This document shows positions 1 to 7,826 of a stretch of DNA of 13,733 bases, piece by piece. Location of the stretch: assembly GCA_030612485.1 (NCBI GenBank), contig JAUWNS010000054.1, positions 1 through 13,733 on the forward strand, written 5' to 3'. The notes beneath the pieces were generated by a model, which was not told where the DNA came from, made no database searches, and saw only the letters and a list, made by a program, of their open reading frames with translations. Numbering within the stretch: the stretch's first letter is position 1; every line of letters begins with the position of its first letter. This DNA comes from Candidatus Bipolaricaulota bacterium (GTDB lineage: Bacteria > Bipolaricaulota > Bipolaricaulia > UBA7950 > UBA9294). The translations under genes and the position numbers were made by a program.

Positions 1-26
1 TACGGGGTATTCCGCCAATTTCATTT

Positions 27-40
27 TGACCTGAAGGTCA
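27..40. repeat. 14-bp palindrome
   Basis: The arms TGACCT and AGGTCA are perfectly complementary around GA. This is the first of three dyads in the first 130 bases, which contain no convincing ORF. It could be an operator-like dyad or the tail of an upstream gene's 3' region. The two-base centre fits a protein-binding palindrome better than an RNA hairpin. Confidence 0.4.
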
Positions 41-73
41 GAACCGGGATTTCATTATTTCACCTCACCCCGA

Positions 74-95
74 CCCTCTCCTATCAAGGAGAGGG
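74..95. repeat. REP-like GC-rich palindrome
   Basis: Perfect 8-bp arms CCCTCTCC (74-81) and GGAGAGGG (88-95) enclose the loop TATCAA. The preceding CCTCACCCCGA belongs to the same unit. Sequences of the form CCTCACCC...CCCTCTCC-loop-GGAGAGGG are a familiar class of intergenic palindromic repeat in many bacteria. That resemblance is from memory and was not searched. No T-tract follows on the plus strand, so it is not a convincing intrinsic terminator. Confidence 0.5.
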
Positions 96-106
96 GGATA
101 AGGAAA

Positions 107-127
107 CCCTGTGGCAAGACCACAGGG
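107..127. repeat. 8-bp hairpin in ychF leader
   Basis: The perfect arms CCCTGTGG (107-114) and CCACAGGG (120-127) enclose the loop CAAGA. It lies 11 bases after the REP-like palindrome and 124 bases before the ychF start. On the minus strand it would be followed by TTTCCTTAT, a weak terminator-like tail, but no minus-strand gene ends here. Function unknown. Confidence 0.45.
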
Positions 128-251
128 AATCTCAAGTTGAACCTCCTAATCTTCCGAGATCTCCGTACCAACGGTAATATAGAATCGGGTTGAAGAAACG
201 GTTCCGATGGGTCTAGAATGCTATCGAAAGAGACCGTAAGGAGAAGACAGT

Positions 252-1337
252 ATGGCGCTAAACTGTGGGCTTGTTGGCCTTCCTAGTTGTGGAAAAACCA
301 CGATCTATAACGCAATCACCGCTGCCGGAGCAGGGAGTTACGACGGTGCGGAGATGAACCGCTCCGTAATAAACGTTCCGGATTCGCGTATCCAGCCGCT
401 CGTTGACATGTACAACGCCCCCAAGATGGTCCCCACAACACTGGAAATAGTTGATATCCCCGGCTTGAAAGAGGGGTCCACCGCCAGTGAGGGTCATGGG
501 ATGAAACTCCTCTCCCACATAAAAGAGGTCGATGCGGTCTTGCACGTGGTGCGCTGTTTCGTGGATGAGAACATCCCGTTCGAGTATGAGACGATCGATC
601 CATCGCGCGATGTGGAGACTGTGGACCTCGAATTGATGGTCGCCGACAGCCAGACCTTGGAGAACAAGATCAACCGGCTCGCAAAGAGGGTTCGTGCGGA
701 GGATAAGGATGCGGTCCGTGAGGTTGCCGATTGCGAGAAGGTCCTCTCTGCGCTGAATGAGGGCGTTCCCGCTCGCCGCCAGGGTCTGAGCGACCACGAG
801 ATTCAAAGCATCTACGATTGTCACCTTGTCTCCCTAAAGCCAGTCCTATATATCGCTAACATCAAAGCCATCTCCGAGATGAAGAACGAGCATGTGAAGT
901 CGCTGCAGGCTATTGCCGATGCTGAAGGAGCCGAGATGATCGCCGTCTGCGGCCAGGACGAGGCCGACATCAGCCAGCTCGATCCCGAGGATCAACTGGA
1001 GTTCCTCACCGAACTCGGCCTCGAAGAGTCGTCCATGGAGCGGCTGATCCATGCTGCCTATCGGATGCTCGGCCTGGTCATTTTTTTCACCGCTGCAGAA
1101 AAGGAAGTCCACGTCTGGACCTGCCGGAGAGGGGACACGGCCCCCATAGCTGCGGGGAAGATCCACACTGACATGGAAAAGGGATTCATCCGTATGGAAG
1201 TGATCCACTACGAGGACCTGATCGAGCTGGGGAGTGAATCCGCGGTGGCGAAGGCCGGTAAACAGCACGTCGAGGGGAAGACCTACGAAGTGCAAGACGG
1301 AGACATCGTGTTCATACGGTTCAGCCCAGCGAAGTGA
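252..1337 (+). CDS. ychF: YchF/Obg-family P-loop ATPase (GTPase)
   Basis: At 361 aa it has the usual YchF length (about 363). YchF is a cytosolic TRAFAC-class P-loop protein that prefers ATP and associates with ribosomes. It has been linked to oxidative-stress responses and translation quality control. Visible motifs are the P-loop GLPSCGKTT (residues 9-17), the Walker B/G3 DIPGL (about 69-73) and the YchF hallmark HVVRCF (about 98-103). There is a central alpha-helical/coiled-coil region, and a C-terminal TGS domain with AAGKIHTDMEKGFIR and a final DGDIVFIRF. The G4 position reads NIKA, where YchF proteins commonly have an N-x-x-E type motif, and the P-loop is SCGKTT instead of the usual NVGKST. 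This is therefore a divergent member. The start is supported by AAGGAG (238-243), 8 bases before ATG. The gene is convergent with fusA. Confidence 0.93.
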   Translation: MALNCGLVGLPSCGKTTIYNAITAAGAGSYDGAEMNRSVINVPDSRIQPLVDMYNAPKMVPTTLEIVDIPGLKEGSTASEGHGMKLLSHIKEVDAVLHVVRCFVDENIPFEYETIDPSRDVETVDLELMVADSQTLENKINRLAKRVRAEDKDAVREVADCEKVLSALNEGVPARRQGLSDHEIQSIYDCHLVSLKPVLYIANIKAISEMKNEHVKSLQAIADAEGAEMIAVCGQDEADISQLDPEDQLEFLTELGLEESSMERLIHAAYRMLGLVIFFTAAEKEVHVWTCRRGDTAPIAAGKIHTDMEKGFIRMEVIHYEDLIELGSESAVAKAGKQHVEGKTYEVQDGDIVFIRFSPAK

Positions 1338-1434
1338 CTGCTTTTCCCAAAAATAGGCTCTTTATCGTTTCAAGCGAGTAACTTAAAGGGAAAGGGTGAA
1401 GCGCCAAGACCCTCGCAGAGGTACAGGATTGTTT

Positions 1435-1599
1435 CACCACGAAGGACGCGAAGAGCACGAAGAGGTCAAAGGCACTGCTCATAGGTCGACTCCAACCATC
1501 TTGGGCCCAGTTCCCGGTGCACTTTAATCGTACATCCCATTGTCCGATTCGATAGCTCATCGAATTTCATTCTTCGTGTCCTTCGTGCTCTTCGTGGTG
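1435..1599. mobile_element. Miniature GxxExxY cassette bounded by inverted repeats
   Basis: A left arm (1435-1464, starting CACCACGAAGGACGCGAAG) and a right arm (1570-1599, ending CTCTTCGTGGTG) are inverted copies, matching at about 24 of 30 positions. Both are built from a 9-nt CTTCGTG-type unit. Between them lies only a 34-codon GxxExxY remnant on the minus strand. This looks like a deleted, non-autonomous copy of a GxxExxY gene with its customary flanking repeat, lodged between two convergent housekeeping genes. Whether it moves as a unit is inference, since I see no clear target-site duplication. Nothing recognisable lies in the remaining intergenic parts (1338-1434 and 1600-1745). Confidence 0.55.
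1466..1570 (-). pseudogene. Truncated GxxExxY protein, N-terminal fragment
   Basis: The 34-aa reading frame begins MKFDELSNRTMGCTIKVHR and continues through ELGP, LEST and YEQCL. This is the N-terminal signature of the GxxExxY family: (E)LS(N)xxxGxxxxVHxELGPGxLExxYExCL. Members are about 120-130 aa, so roughly three quarters is missing. Translation stops exactly where the left inverted repeat begins. The ATG directly abuts the right arm, whose GAAGGA could act as a weak ribosome binding site. The family's role is unsettled; it has structural similarity to nucleases. A functional 34-aa product is unlikely. Confidence 0.65.
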
Positions 1600-1745
1600 A
1601 GTTCTCTTTGGCATTCGTCCCGTGCAAACCGAAACTAGATGTCACTACCCACTCGAAACGACAATGAACCAATAAAGTACCCAGATCGCGGGATCGCTTT
1701 CTTCTGATCCTGGCATTTAGGGTGGTTCGTGAATGCGCGCTAGGC

Positions 1746-3839
1746 TTATCGCTTCTCCTTCGATTCCCGCCGTGCGGTGACGATCTCCTCGGAAAGGGCG
1801 TACGGGACGGCCTCGTAGTGCTCAAAGTGCATGGTGAAGTTCCCGCGGCCGCTCGTGATGTTTCGCAGCTCGGAGGCGTAGCCGAACATCTCCGCTAATG
1901 GAACTAAAGCACGCAGAATCGTTGCGTTACCCTTCGTATCCATCGCGAGGATCTTCCCGCGTTTCCCAGCTAGACTTCCAGTAACCGCTCCGGTGTAATC
2001 CTCAGGCGCGGTCACCTCGACACTCATCGTCGGTTCGAGAAGCTGAAGGCCGGCCTTTTTGCATGCCTCGCGGAATCCATTCGCCCCACAGGTGTGGAAC
2101 GCCTGTTCTGAAGAATCCACTTCGTGCATCGACCCATCGTACACTACGGCCTTAATGTCGACCATTGGGAACCCCGCGTATGGCCCCTTGGCCATCGCAT
2201 CTATGATCCCCCGTTCGATCGCGCGCAGGTACTCACGAGTGATCTTCCCTCCCTTAATCTCATCCTCGAACTGCAAACCAGCGCCTGGCTTGCTCGGCTC
2301 GATACGGAACTTCATGTGTGCGTACTGACCGCGCCCCCCGGTCTGCTTAACGTGGCGATACTCGTGGTCGATCGAGCCGATGATCGTCTCCCGATACGCT
2401 ACCTGAGGCGTGCCAACCGATGCTTCCACGTTGAACTCGCGGCGCAGACGATCGATGATGATCTCCAAGTGCAGCTCTCCCATCCCCGAGATGATGACTT
2501 CACGGGTCTCAATGTTCGAACGTACCACAAACGTTGGGTCCTCTTCGGCGAGACGATGAAGAGCCTTAGCCAGTTTATCTCGATCCTCCCGGCTCGTCGG
2601 CGCCACGGACACGCCGATTACCGGTGATGGGAACTCGATCGACTCCAACACGATAGGGTGATCTGGGCTGCAAATCGTATCGCCGGTGCTGGTATCGGCG
2701 AGCCCTACTACCGCGCCAACCTCACCCGTATGCATCTCCTCGACCGCCTCCCGATGGTTGGCGTGCATCTCGAACAGCCGGCCAATGCGTTGTTTCTTCT
2801 GCCGACTGGAGTTCAGCACGAACTCCCCTGCTTTCAAGACCCCGGAGTAGACACGAACATAGGTCAGTTTCCCCATGTGTTTGTCGGCTTGAACCTTGAA
2901 CGCGAGCGCAGCAAGCGGTGCATCATCGCTCGGATTTCTAACGATTTCCTCGTTCTCTTTCCGACACGTCCCGATGATTGGGGGAAGATCGATCGGCGAG
3001 GGGAGGTAATCGACAATCGCGTCGAGCAGGCGGCGCACTCCCTTGTTCTTGAACGCTGCTCCGCAGAGAACCGGGACGAACCGTCCCTTGATCGTCGCTG
3101 TCCGAATGGCGCGTACGACATCCTCCCGCGCAGGCGTCTCTCCATTAAGGAACTGTTCCATTAGGTGGTCGTCCTGCTCGCTGATCCGCTCGATCAGCTC
3201 CTCTTCCGCTCGGCGCGCTTTCGATAACAGCTCCGCGGGAATCTCCTCCTCGCGAATCACAGCCCCCTTCGGCGTATCGTCGTAGTAGACCGCTTTCATG
3301 TCCACGAGGTCGATCAACCCCTGAAAATCGGCCTCTGCTCCGATTGGGATGACGACTGGGACCGCGTTAGCACCAAGTTCCTTCTTGATTTCCTCCACCA
3401 CACCCTCGAAATCAGCGCCAGTGCGGTCCATCTTGTTGATAAAGGCGATGCGGGGAACGCGATACTTCTCGGCCTGGCGCCACACAGTCTCCGACTGGGG
3501 CTGCACCCCTCCCACGGCACAAAAGAGGACCACTCCTCCATCGAGCACACGCAAGGAACGCTCCACCTCTGCCGTAAAATCGACGTGTCCCGGCGTATCG
3601 ATGATGTTTACGCGATGATCCTTCCAATAGGTCGTCGTTGCCGCAGAGGTGATTGTGATCCCCCGCTCTTGCTCCTGGATCATCCAGTCCATAGTCGCCT
3701 CGCCATCGTGTACCTCGCCGATCTTGTGGCTCTTGCCGGTGAAGAAGAGAATCCGCTCTGTCACCGTAGTCTTACCCGCATCAATATGAGCCATTACCCC
3801 AATGTTGCGAATCTTAGCAATATCCGTTGCCTTGCTCAT
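1746..3839 (-). CDS. fusA: Translation elongation factor G
   Basis: The protein is 697-698 aa, full length for EF-G, the cytosolic GTPase that translocates tRNA and mRNA after peptide-bond formation and helps recycle ribosomes. The G-domain motifs are AHIDAGKTT (about 18-26), the switch-I region with [12 protein letters not shown] and [19 protein letters not shown] and NKMD. Domain II follows, then domains III-IV ([22 protein letters not shown]) and domain V ([19 protein letters not shown]). Two ATG codons are adjacent, at 3842 and 3839. The GGAGG at 3844-3848 leaves 1 base before the first ATG and 4 before the second, so I favour 3839. It is a single gene, not beside rpsL/rpsG or tuf in this window, so it may be one of several EF-G paralogues. 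The next upstream feature is a structured leader. Confidence 0.95.
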   Translation of the reverse strand: MSKATDIAKIRNIGVMAHIDAGKTTVTERILFFTGKSHKIGEVHDGEATMDWMIQEQERGITITSAATTTYWKDHRVNIIDTPGHVDFTAEVERSLRVLDGGVVLFCAVGGVQPQSETVWRQAEKYRVPRIAFINKMDRTGADFEGVVEEIKKELGANAVPVVIPIGAEADFQGLIDLVDMKAVYYDDTPKGAVIREEEIPAELLSKARRAEEELIERISEQDDHLMEQFLNGETPAREDVVRAIRTATIKGRFVPVLCGAAFKNKGVRRLLDAIVDYLPSPIDLPPIIGTCRKENEEIVRNPSDDAPLAALAFKVQADKHMGKLTYVRVYSGVLKAGEFVLNSSRQKKQRIGRLFEMHANHREAVEEMHTGEVGAVVGLADTSTGDTICSPDHPIVLESIEFPSPVIGVSVAPTSREDRDKLAKALHRLAEEDPTFVVRSNIETREVIISGMGELHLEIIIDRLRREFNVEASVGTPQVAYRETIIGSIDHEYRHVKQTGGRGQYAHMKFRIEPSKPGAGLQFEDEIKGGKITREYLRAIERGIIDAMAKGPYAGFPMVDIKAVVYDGSMHEVDSSEQAFHTCGANGFREACKKAGLQLLEPTMSVEVTAPEDYTGAVTGSLAGKRGKILAMDTKGNATILRALVPLAEMFGYASELRNITSGRGNFTMHFEHYEAVPYALSEEIVTARRESKEKR

Positions 3840-3857
3840 CATTCCTCCGTTTTCCTG

Positions 3858-3938
3858 TCCTTTGCATTGTCAAGCACCACTCTACAAGGATCTGTCCCAG
3901 GAGCCAAGAGCAAATTGCCCTTGCTCCAATGCAAAGGA
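3858..3938 (-). promoter_or_regulatory. Structured 5' leader of fusA
   Basis: TCCTTTGCATTG (3858-3869) and CAATGCAAAGGA (3927-3938) are a perfect 12-bp inverted repeat with 57 bases between. Inside is a second perfect hairpin, GAGCAA / TTGCTC around ATTGCCC. In the fusA transcript the outer stem would close about 18 bases before the start codon and just upstream of the Shine-Dalgarno. That placement suits a translation-control leader or a ribosomal-protein-type autoregulatory site. The structure is read directly from sequence; the regulatory role is inference. I could not place a convincing promoter upstream. Confidence 0.4.
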
Positions 3939-4111
3939 AACGCGATCTATCCGCGATACACTCTTCGTTAGGGAAATGTGCGTGCGTGACCTACCAATGC
4001 TCGTTAGCTATTGAAGACGAAAGTTTACCCGCCCTTCTCTGGAACGCAACCTTTTTCGTGGTACGATGATCGTTTGGTCTTGTAAAGGAGGGATAGAGGG
4101 CGGCGAAGAGA

Positions 4112-4273
4112 GAGGCAGATGAGCAGTCCTCTGCCACGAGCCAAAAAATCCGACTGATGCAAAAGGAGTTTGCCCCTCCTGATCTCAGCACAACGATGAT
4201 TTATACCCACATCTTCGACGAAGAGGTGGAGACGGGACTCCAATCCTTTTGGACAGGAACGATGACGGTCTAG
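4112..4273 (+). pseudogene. Tyrosine recombinase (phage-type integrase) C-terminal remnant
   Basis: The frame ends DLSTTMIYTHIF, then DEEVETGLQSFW, then a TAG at 4271-4273. The core aligns without gaps to the tyrosine-recombinase C-terminus, I-R-x-x-Q-x-x-L-G-H-x-D-V-S-T-T-M-I-Y-T-H. Here KIRLMQKEFAPPDLS (codons from 4145) is followed by the catalytic Tyr in IYTH. The conserved Gly-His is replaced by Ala-Pro, and upstream only a vague SSATS resembles the H-S-F-A-T-H box carrying the second Arg. No N-terminal or core-binding domain precedes it, and an in-frame stop lies at 4094. It is a dead fragment of an integrase. This matters because it marks the edge of an accessory region. Confidence 0.6.
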
Positions 4274-4291
4274 CAGCATAGGACAACTTCT

Positions 4292-4339
4292 GGTGTAGCG
4301 AGGTTGATAGAGCATCGGTAAGTACTGATCTGCTACACC
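4292..4339. repeat. Nested stem-loop after the integrase remnant
   Basis: Perfect outer arms GGTGTAGC (4292-4299) and GCTACACC (4332-4339) enclose an inner ATCGG / CTGAT hairpin with loop TAAGTA. It starts 18 bases after the stop of the recombinase remnant. It could be a leftover recombination-site dyad or a weak terminator without a T-tract. The rest of 4340-4469 also lacks a gene. It contains a 7-bp inverted repeat ATGGCAT / ATGCCAT (4381-4387 / 4401-4407) and a tRNA 3'-end-like motif near 4408-4428. Confidence 0.35.
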
Positions 4340-4469
4340 TAGTCCACGCTTAGGATCAAGCTCGGTAGGAGTTCGACGCAATGGCATTTGTGTTGAGTAG
4401 ATGCCATGGCGGTTCAAGTCCTCTCTCTCAAGCGCGCATTGACGATACCTATTAAACTGTGCTCAACTC

Positions 4470-4499
4470 TTGTTGGCACCCAGTCCTTCATGGTAGAAT
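4470..4499 (+). promoter_or_regulatory. Possible sigma70-type promoter
   Basis: TTGTTG (4470-4475), an 18-base spacer and TAGAAT (4494-4499) precede the gene starting at 4527. The -10 box matches five of six consensus bases. An alternative -35, TTGGCA (4473-4478), would leave a short 15-base spacer. A start point about 7 bases after the -10 would give a very short leader before the ribosome binding site AAGGAGG (4515-4521). This is a consensus match only. Confidence 0.3.
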
Positions 4500-4526
4500 G
4501 CAGTAGCCACAGGGAAGGAGGTCCAG

Positions 4527-7500
4527 ATGAAACGTTATACCGTTTGTTTGGTGATGTTGGCGGCTGTTCTGACGCTCACCGTGTCTGCAGCGGCGGGTCA
4601 AGAGGTTTCGGGGACGCTGCATCGTGATAAGACCTGGTCTGGGACGATTCGGGTTACGGGAGACGTATACGTCCCGCCGGGGCGCACACTGACAATTCTC
4701 CCCGGGACAAATGTTCTCTTTGCTCCTAAGCAGGATACGGCTCCCCACTCGCAGGGAATATACAACTGCCCGGCTCCCAAGGCAGAGCTGATCGTGGAGG
4801 GAACACTGCGTGCGCAAGGGACCGAAGATCAACCGATCCTGTTCACGAGTGATTCCGCGACGCCCTCGCCTGGCGACTGGGGAGGGATCGTCCTTCACGG
4901 TTGTGCCACTCCGGTCACTCTATCTTATCTGGTGATCGAGTACGCGGACGTAAATCTTACGGCATTCAACTCGGTCACCATCGAGCACTGTGTGATTCGC
5001 AACGCCTATGGTGGCCTCGATGACTGTCCATCTGCTCAGCACTGGGACGTTCGAACTGGGCTCACCCTGGGTGGTGAAGGCATTGTGGTGCGAGACTGCG
5101 AGATCGTCGACAACACCTGGGGCTGCACCATCAACCAAGGTGAAGACAGGCCAGCCGGGACCGCCACTCAGATTCTGGGTTGCGCTATCTACAATAACAA
5201 CGTGACAAGCCCTGGGTTTGACGTTCCCAACGGGATTCACGTATTTCAGTCGAACGCTCACATCGAAGGTAACACGATCATGAACAACACGTGGGGGATC
5301 GAGATCGGGATCAGCAATGTCGTGATCATCGACAACGCGTTCATCAGCAACGACTTCGGTGTCGTCATCTACTCGCCGGACGGGCCCAGCAAGGGATACG
5401 TGTACGAGAACGATGCCTTCGGCAATGGAATGGACTACGTACGAATGACCCCCGCAGGACCCGAGCCAATGTCCGAGGATTGGTTCCAGGATCCATACAA
5501 CACTTCCGGCGACTCCCCGAACGGAACGAACGGTGACATAGCGTTCACTCGGATCGTCATAGACGGACAGGCGGATGACTGGTCCGACTACCCGACTCTG
5601 TGTCTTGATAAACAGGGAGACACCCGCGATGGTGGATTCGATCTCAAGTCTGTCCAGGCCTTTACCAACGATCAGTATCTTTACCTGTTGCTCCATGCGT
5701 ACGGCGATATCGGCGAGTATGTTCAGATAGATCTTGATATTGACATTAATGGCGATGGAGACAGGGAGTACATGGCCACCTTCGGACCGCGAACCGGCCG
5801 ACGGGACTTCGGCGATTTCACCTCCGGCCAAGGAATCTGGAACTCTATGGCAGGCGGTAATGCGGCAGAAGGGGAAGTCGTGGAACTCAAGATGCCGCTG
5901 TCACTCATCGGAGGGCACGAGTCCTTCTTACTGAGAATTCGGGTGATGAACGGTGTCTGCTGCGGGGAGCAGTGGTATACTGCTGATCACATGGCGTGTG
6001 GACAGGTTGCCCGAGCTGATGAGATTGAGTTGCCAGGTTCGGCGTTGGCAGCCACTTTCAGCCTGCCTCCTGGCTACGCTGCTGACAAGATCTACGTCCC
6101 GCCGCTGCAGGCTCCAAATCATGTGGCCGTTAGTCCTTCGGGGGTGATTGCCATAACCGATTGGGGAGTGTGTGACCGGGTCTTTCAGCTGCACGAAGAT
6201 GGCTCGCTGAGCACCTACGCGTCTCCATCATCCGGTGATCATTTTGATGTTGTCTTTGACTCCACCAACAACCTCTACGTTGCCGACAACTCTGGAATTC
6301 TATGGAAAGTCACACCTGAAGGGGACGTGTCTGAGTTCGCGCATGGCGTTCTTGGATTTCAAATGGACATTGCCCCCAATGGTGACATCTTTGCCACAGG
6401 TGGCGATAGCAACCCCCCAATCCAGCGAATTACGCCAGACGGCCAGGTTTCTGTCTACGCGGATGGTCTGATTGGCCCCTGTGACCTCGCCGTGAGTCCA
6501 GTTACAGGAGATGTGTACGTCTTGGATTTTGGTACGGGCACATTATCCAGAGCGAATCCCGACGGCACACTGACGACGGTCATCTCCGATCTGATTCATG
6601 AATGGAGCTATATCGCTTGCTCGCCAGACGGAGACCTCTACTACTGGCCTCACATCGGCAATCTATTCCTCGTCTCGACGTTTGATGGAAGCAGAACCGA
6701 GCTCGCCTGGGTGAAAGATAACATTGCCGATCTGCACCCCAAGGACTTCGCATTTGACAGCCAGGGGCGGATTGTCACTGTGGACGTTACCTGCAACCAC
6801 GTTGTTCGCTTTGACCTGGAAGCGCAAACCGGAGAGGCGCTGTGGACGGGCATGGGAAACGCGGCGGGACTAGCTGTAGCTCCCGGCGGAGGTGGCCTGT
6901 ACATGACGTTTGGTCATCCGCTTTCCGATGGGCATGGAGGTGTAGTACGAATCGAAGCGGATGGGAGTACGACGCTCATCGTAAATGGTCTGGGTCCAGA
7001 TGTAGGTGGTTTGGTCTTTGATGTAGATGGCACGGGGTATGCCATCTCTACGGGACTGATCGGCAGTGAGTGGAGAAGCTCTGTCTACTCCTTTGACCCG
7101 AGTGGAATCAAGATGACTCGTGCCACCTTTCCGTACCCCGGTCGCAACCTGGCTGTCGATCCTTCAACAGGATACGTGTGGGGGCTCAGTTATGGCGAGA
7201 TCTGGTACTTCGATAGCGCGTGGACCCGCCATGTGATTTCAACCTCTTCCGTAGGGGAGCACGTGGAAAGCCTTGCTCTCACCCCCGACGGCACGCCATA
7301 TGTGATCATCAATACTACGGACCCGTTGTCTATTCCGGTCGGAATTGGCCTCTATCGAGTAGACCCAGCTGATCCGACATTTACACTGGTTGCCGACCTA
7401 TCAACCGTCAACATGTGCTGCCCTTTGGGACGCATCGGAGCGGGTCAAGATGGGAACATATATTGGGTCGGTCACGGTGATCGGTATACCCCCAACAACG

Positions 7501-7658
7501 AGCACGACATGCATATGCTGTGTATCACACCGTCTGGCGAGGTTACGCTGTTTGGAGAACACCTGCCGATGGATCCAACTGCCGTAACTGGTGATCCGGA
7601 CTCCACAGACCTTTACTTCACAAGCGGATGTGGAGTGTACCGCGTATACAGGCCGTAA
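4527..7658 (+). CDS. Secreted beta-helix / CBM9-like / beta-propeller protein
   Basis: The 1043-aa protein begins with a Sec signal peptide (1-23/24, hydrophobic core VCLVMLAAVLTLTV, then SAAAG). Residues 30-330 read as a right-handed parallel beta-helix, with VPPGRTLTILPGT followed by repeated GNTI-, CVIRNAYGG- and NNTWGIEI-type turns. Residues 338-505 resemble a CBM9/DOMON-like beta-sandwich, opening with IVIDGQADDW. They contain an acidic D-x-D-x-N-G-D-G stretch near 402-414 that could bind calcium. Residues 512-1043 hold about twelve blade repeats of the NHL/SMP-30 type (SPSGVIAITD, PNGDIFATGG, TPDGTPYVI), enough for two six-bladed propellers. No enzyme active site is evident. The likely role is extracytoplasmic carbohydrate or surface binding, with unknown ligand. 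The start is set by GGAAGGAGG 5 bases upstream. It is the first of three mosaic paralogues and the only one with the beta-helix. Confidence 0.85.
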   Translation: MKRYTVCLVMLAAVLTLTVSAAAGQEVSGTLHRDKTWSGTIRVTGDVYVPPGRTLTILPGTNVLFAPKQDTAPHSQGIYNCPAPKAELIVEGTLRAQGTEDQPILFTSDSATPSPGDWGGIVLHGCATPVTLSYLVIEYADVNLTAFNSVTIEHCVIRNAYGGLDDCPSAQHWDVRTGLTLGGEGIVVRDCEIVDNTWGCTINQGEDRPAGTATQILGCAIYNNNVTSPGFDVPNGIHVFQSNAHIEGNTIMNNTWGIEIGISNVVIIDNAFISNDFGVVIYSPDGPSKGYVYENDAFGNGMDYVRMTPAGPEPMSEDWFQDPYNTSGDSPNGTNGDIAFTRIVIDGQADDWSDYPTLCLDKQGDTRDGGFDLKSVQAFTNDQYLYLLLHAYGDIGEYVQIDLDIDINGDGDREYMATFGPRTGRRDFGDFTSGQGIWNSMAGGNAAEGEVVELKMPLSLIGGHESFLLRIRVMNGVCCGEQWYTADHMACGQVARADEIELPGSALAATFSLPPGYAADKIYVPPLQAPNHVAVSPSGVIAITDWGVCDRVFQLHEDGSLSTYASPSSGDHFDVVFDSTNNLYVADNSGILWKVTPEGDVSEFAHGVLGFQMDIAPNGDIFATGGDSNPPIQRITPDGQVSVYADGLIGPCDLAVSPVTGDVYVLDFGTGTLSRANPDGTLTTVISDLIHEWSYIACSPDGDLYYWPHIGNLFLVSTFDGSRTELAWVKDNIADLHPKDFAFDSQGRIVTVDVTCNHVVRFDLEAQTGEALWTGMGNAAGLAVAPGGGGLYMTFGHPLSDGHGGVVRIEADGSTTLIVNGLGPDVGGLVFDVDGTGYAISTGLIGSEWRSSVYSFDPSGIKMTRATFPYPGRNLAVDPSTGYVWGLSYGEIWYFDSAWTRHVISTSSVGEHVESLALTPDGTPYVIINTTDPLSIPVGIGLYRVDPADPTFTLVADLSTVNMCCPLGRIGAGQDGNIYWVGHGDRYTPNNEHDMHMLCITPSGEVTLFGEHLPMDPTAVTGDPDSTDLYFTSGCGVYRVYRP

Positions 7659-7692
7659 TCTGTGAAACGGAACACCTTGGTACGTGAGCTGA

Positions 7693-7779
7693 TTATGGTT
7701 ATTGGAGAGGCAGAGGGGAAGAGGTAAGAGAGTGAAAATCGCGAAGTTCGACATCCATAAAGAGAGACCATCGCAGGAA
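7693..7779. repeat. Duplicated intergenic segment, copy 1
   Basis: This segment, starting TTATGGTTATTGG, is a diverged copy of 10109-10196; the two are easily aligned with one single-base indel. It sits upstream of the second paralogue, as copy 2 sits upstream of the third. Homology resumes at the shared AAGGAGGTGA and signal-peptide codons. It is probably part of the tandem duplication unit. In the minus-strand frame the two copies differ mostly at third codon positions (see findings). Confidence 0.6.
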
Positions 7780-7826
7780 CACTCTCTTTCCTGCGCGATC
7801 CCCTGGAAACCTTAAGGAGGTGAAGT

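Noticed and set aside
258..824. 188-codon minus-strand frame inside ychF
   Set aside because: It is an antisense shadow of the conserved YchF coding sequence with no independent support.
3866..3871. TTGACA on the minus strand as a fusA -35 box
   Set aside because: A -10 at normal spacing would overlap the ribosome binding site, leaving no leader.
4025..4417. 130-codon minus-strand frame in the fusA upstream region
   Set aside because: Its content looks random, and the opposite strand in the same stretch encodes the recognisable integrase remnant.
4350..4430. A complete tRNA gene
   Set aside because: GGTTCAAGTCC looks like a T-loop and CTCGGTAGGAG vaguely like a D-arm, but the acceptor strands do not pair, the anticodon stem does not fit and no discriminator/CCA pattern is present. 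Only a 3'-end-like fragment is entertained.
4474..4490. Sigma54 promoter TGGCAC before the first paralogue
   Set aside because: The required GC of the -12 element is absent at the correct distance.
4920..5831. 303-codon open frame on the minus strand
   Set aside because: It lies wholly antisense to the well-supported beta-helix/propeller gene, has low-complexity shadow composition (many V, D, R) and no ribosome binding site or recognisable family.
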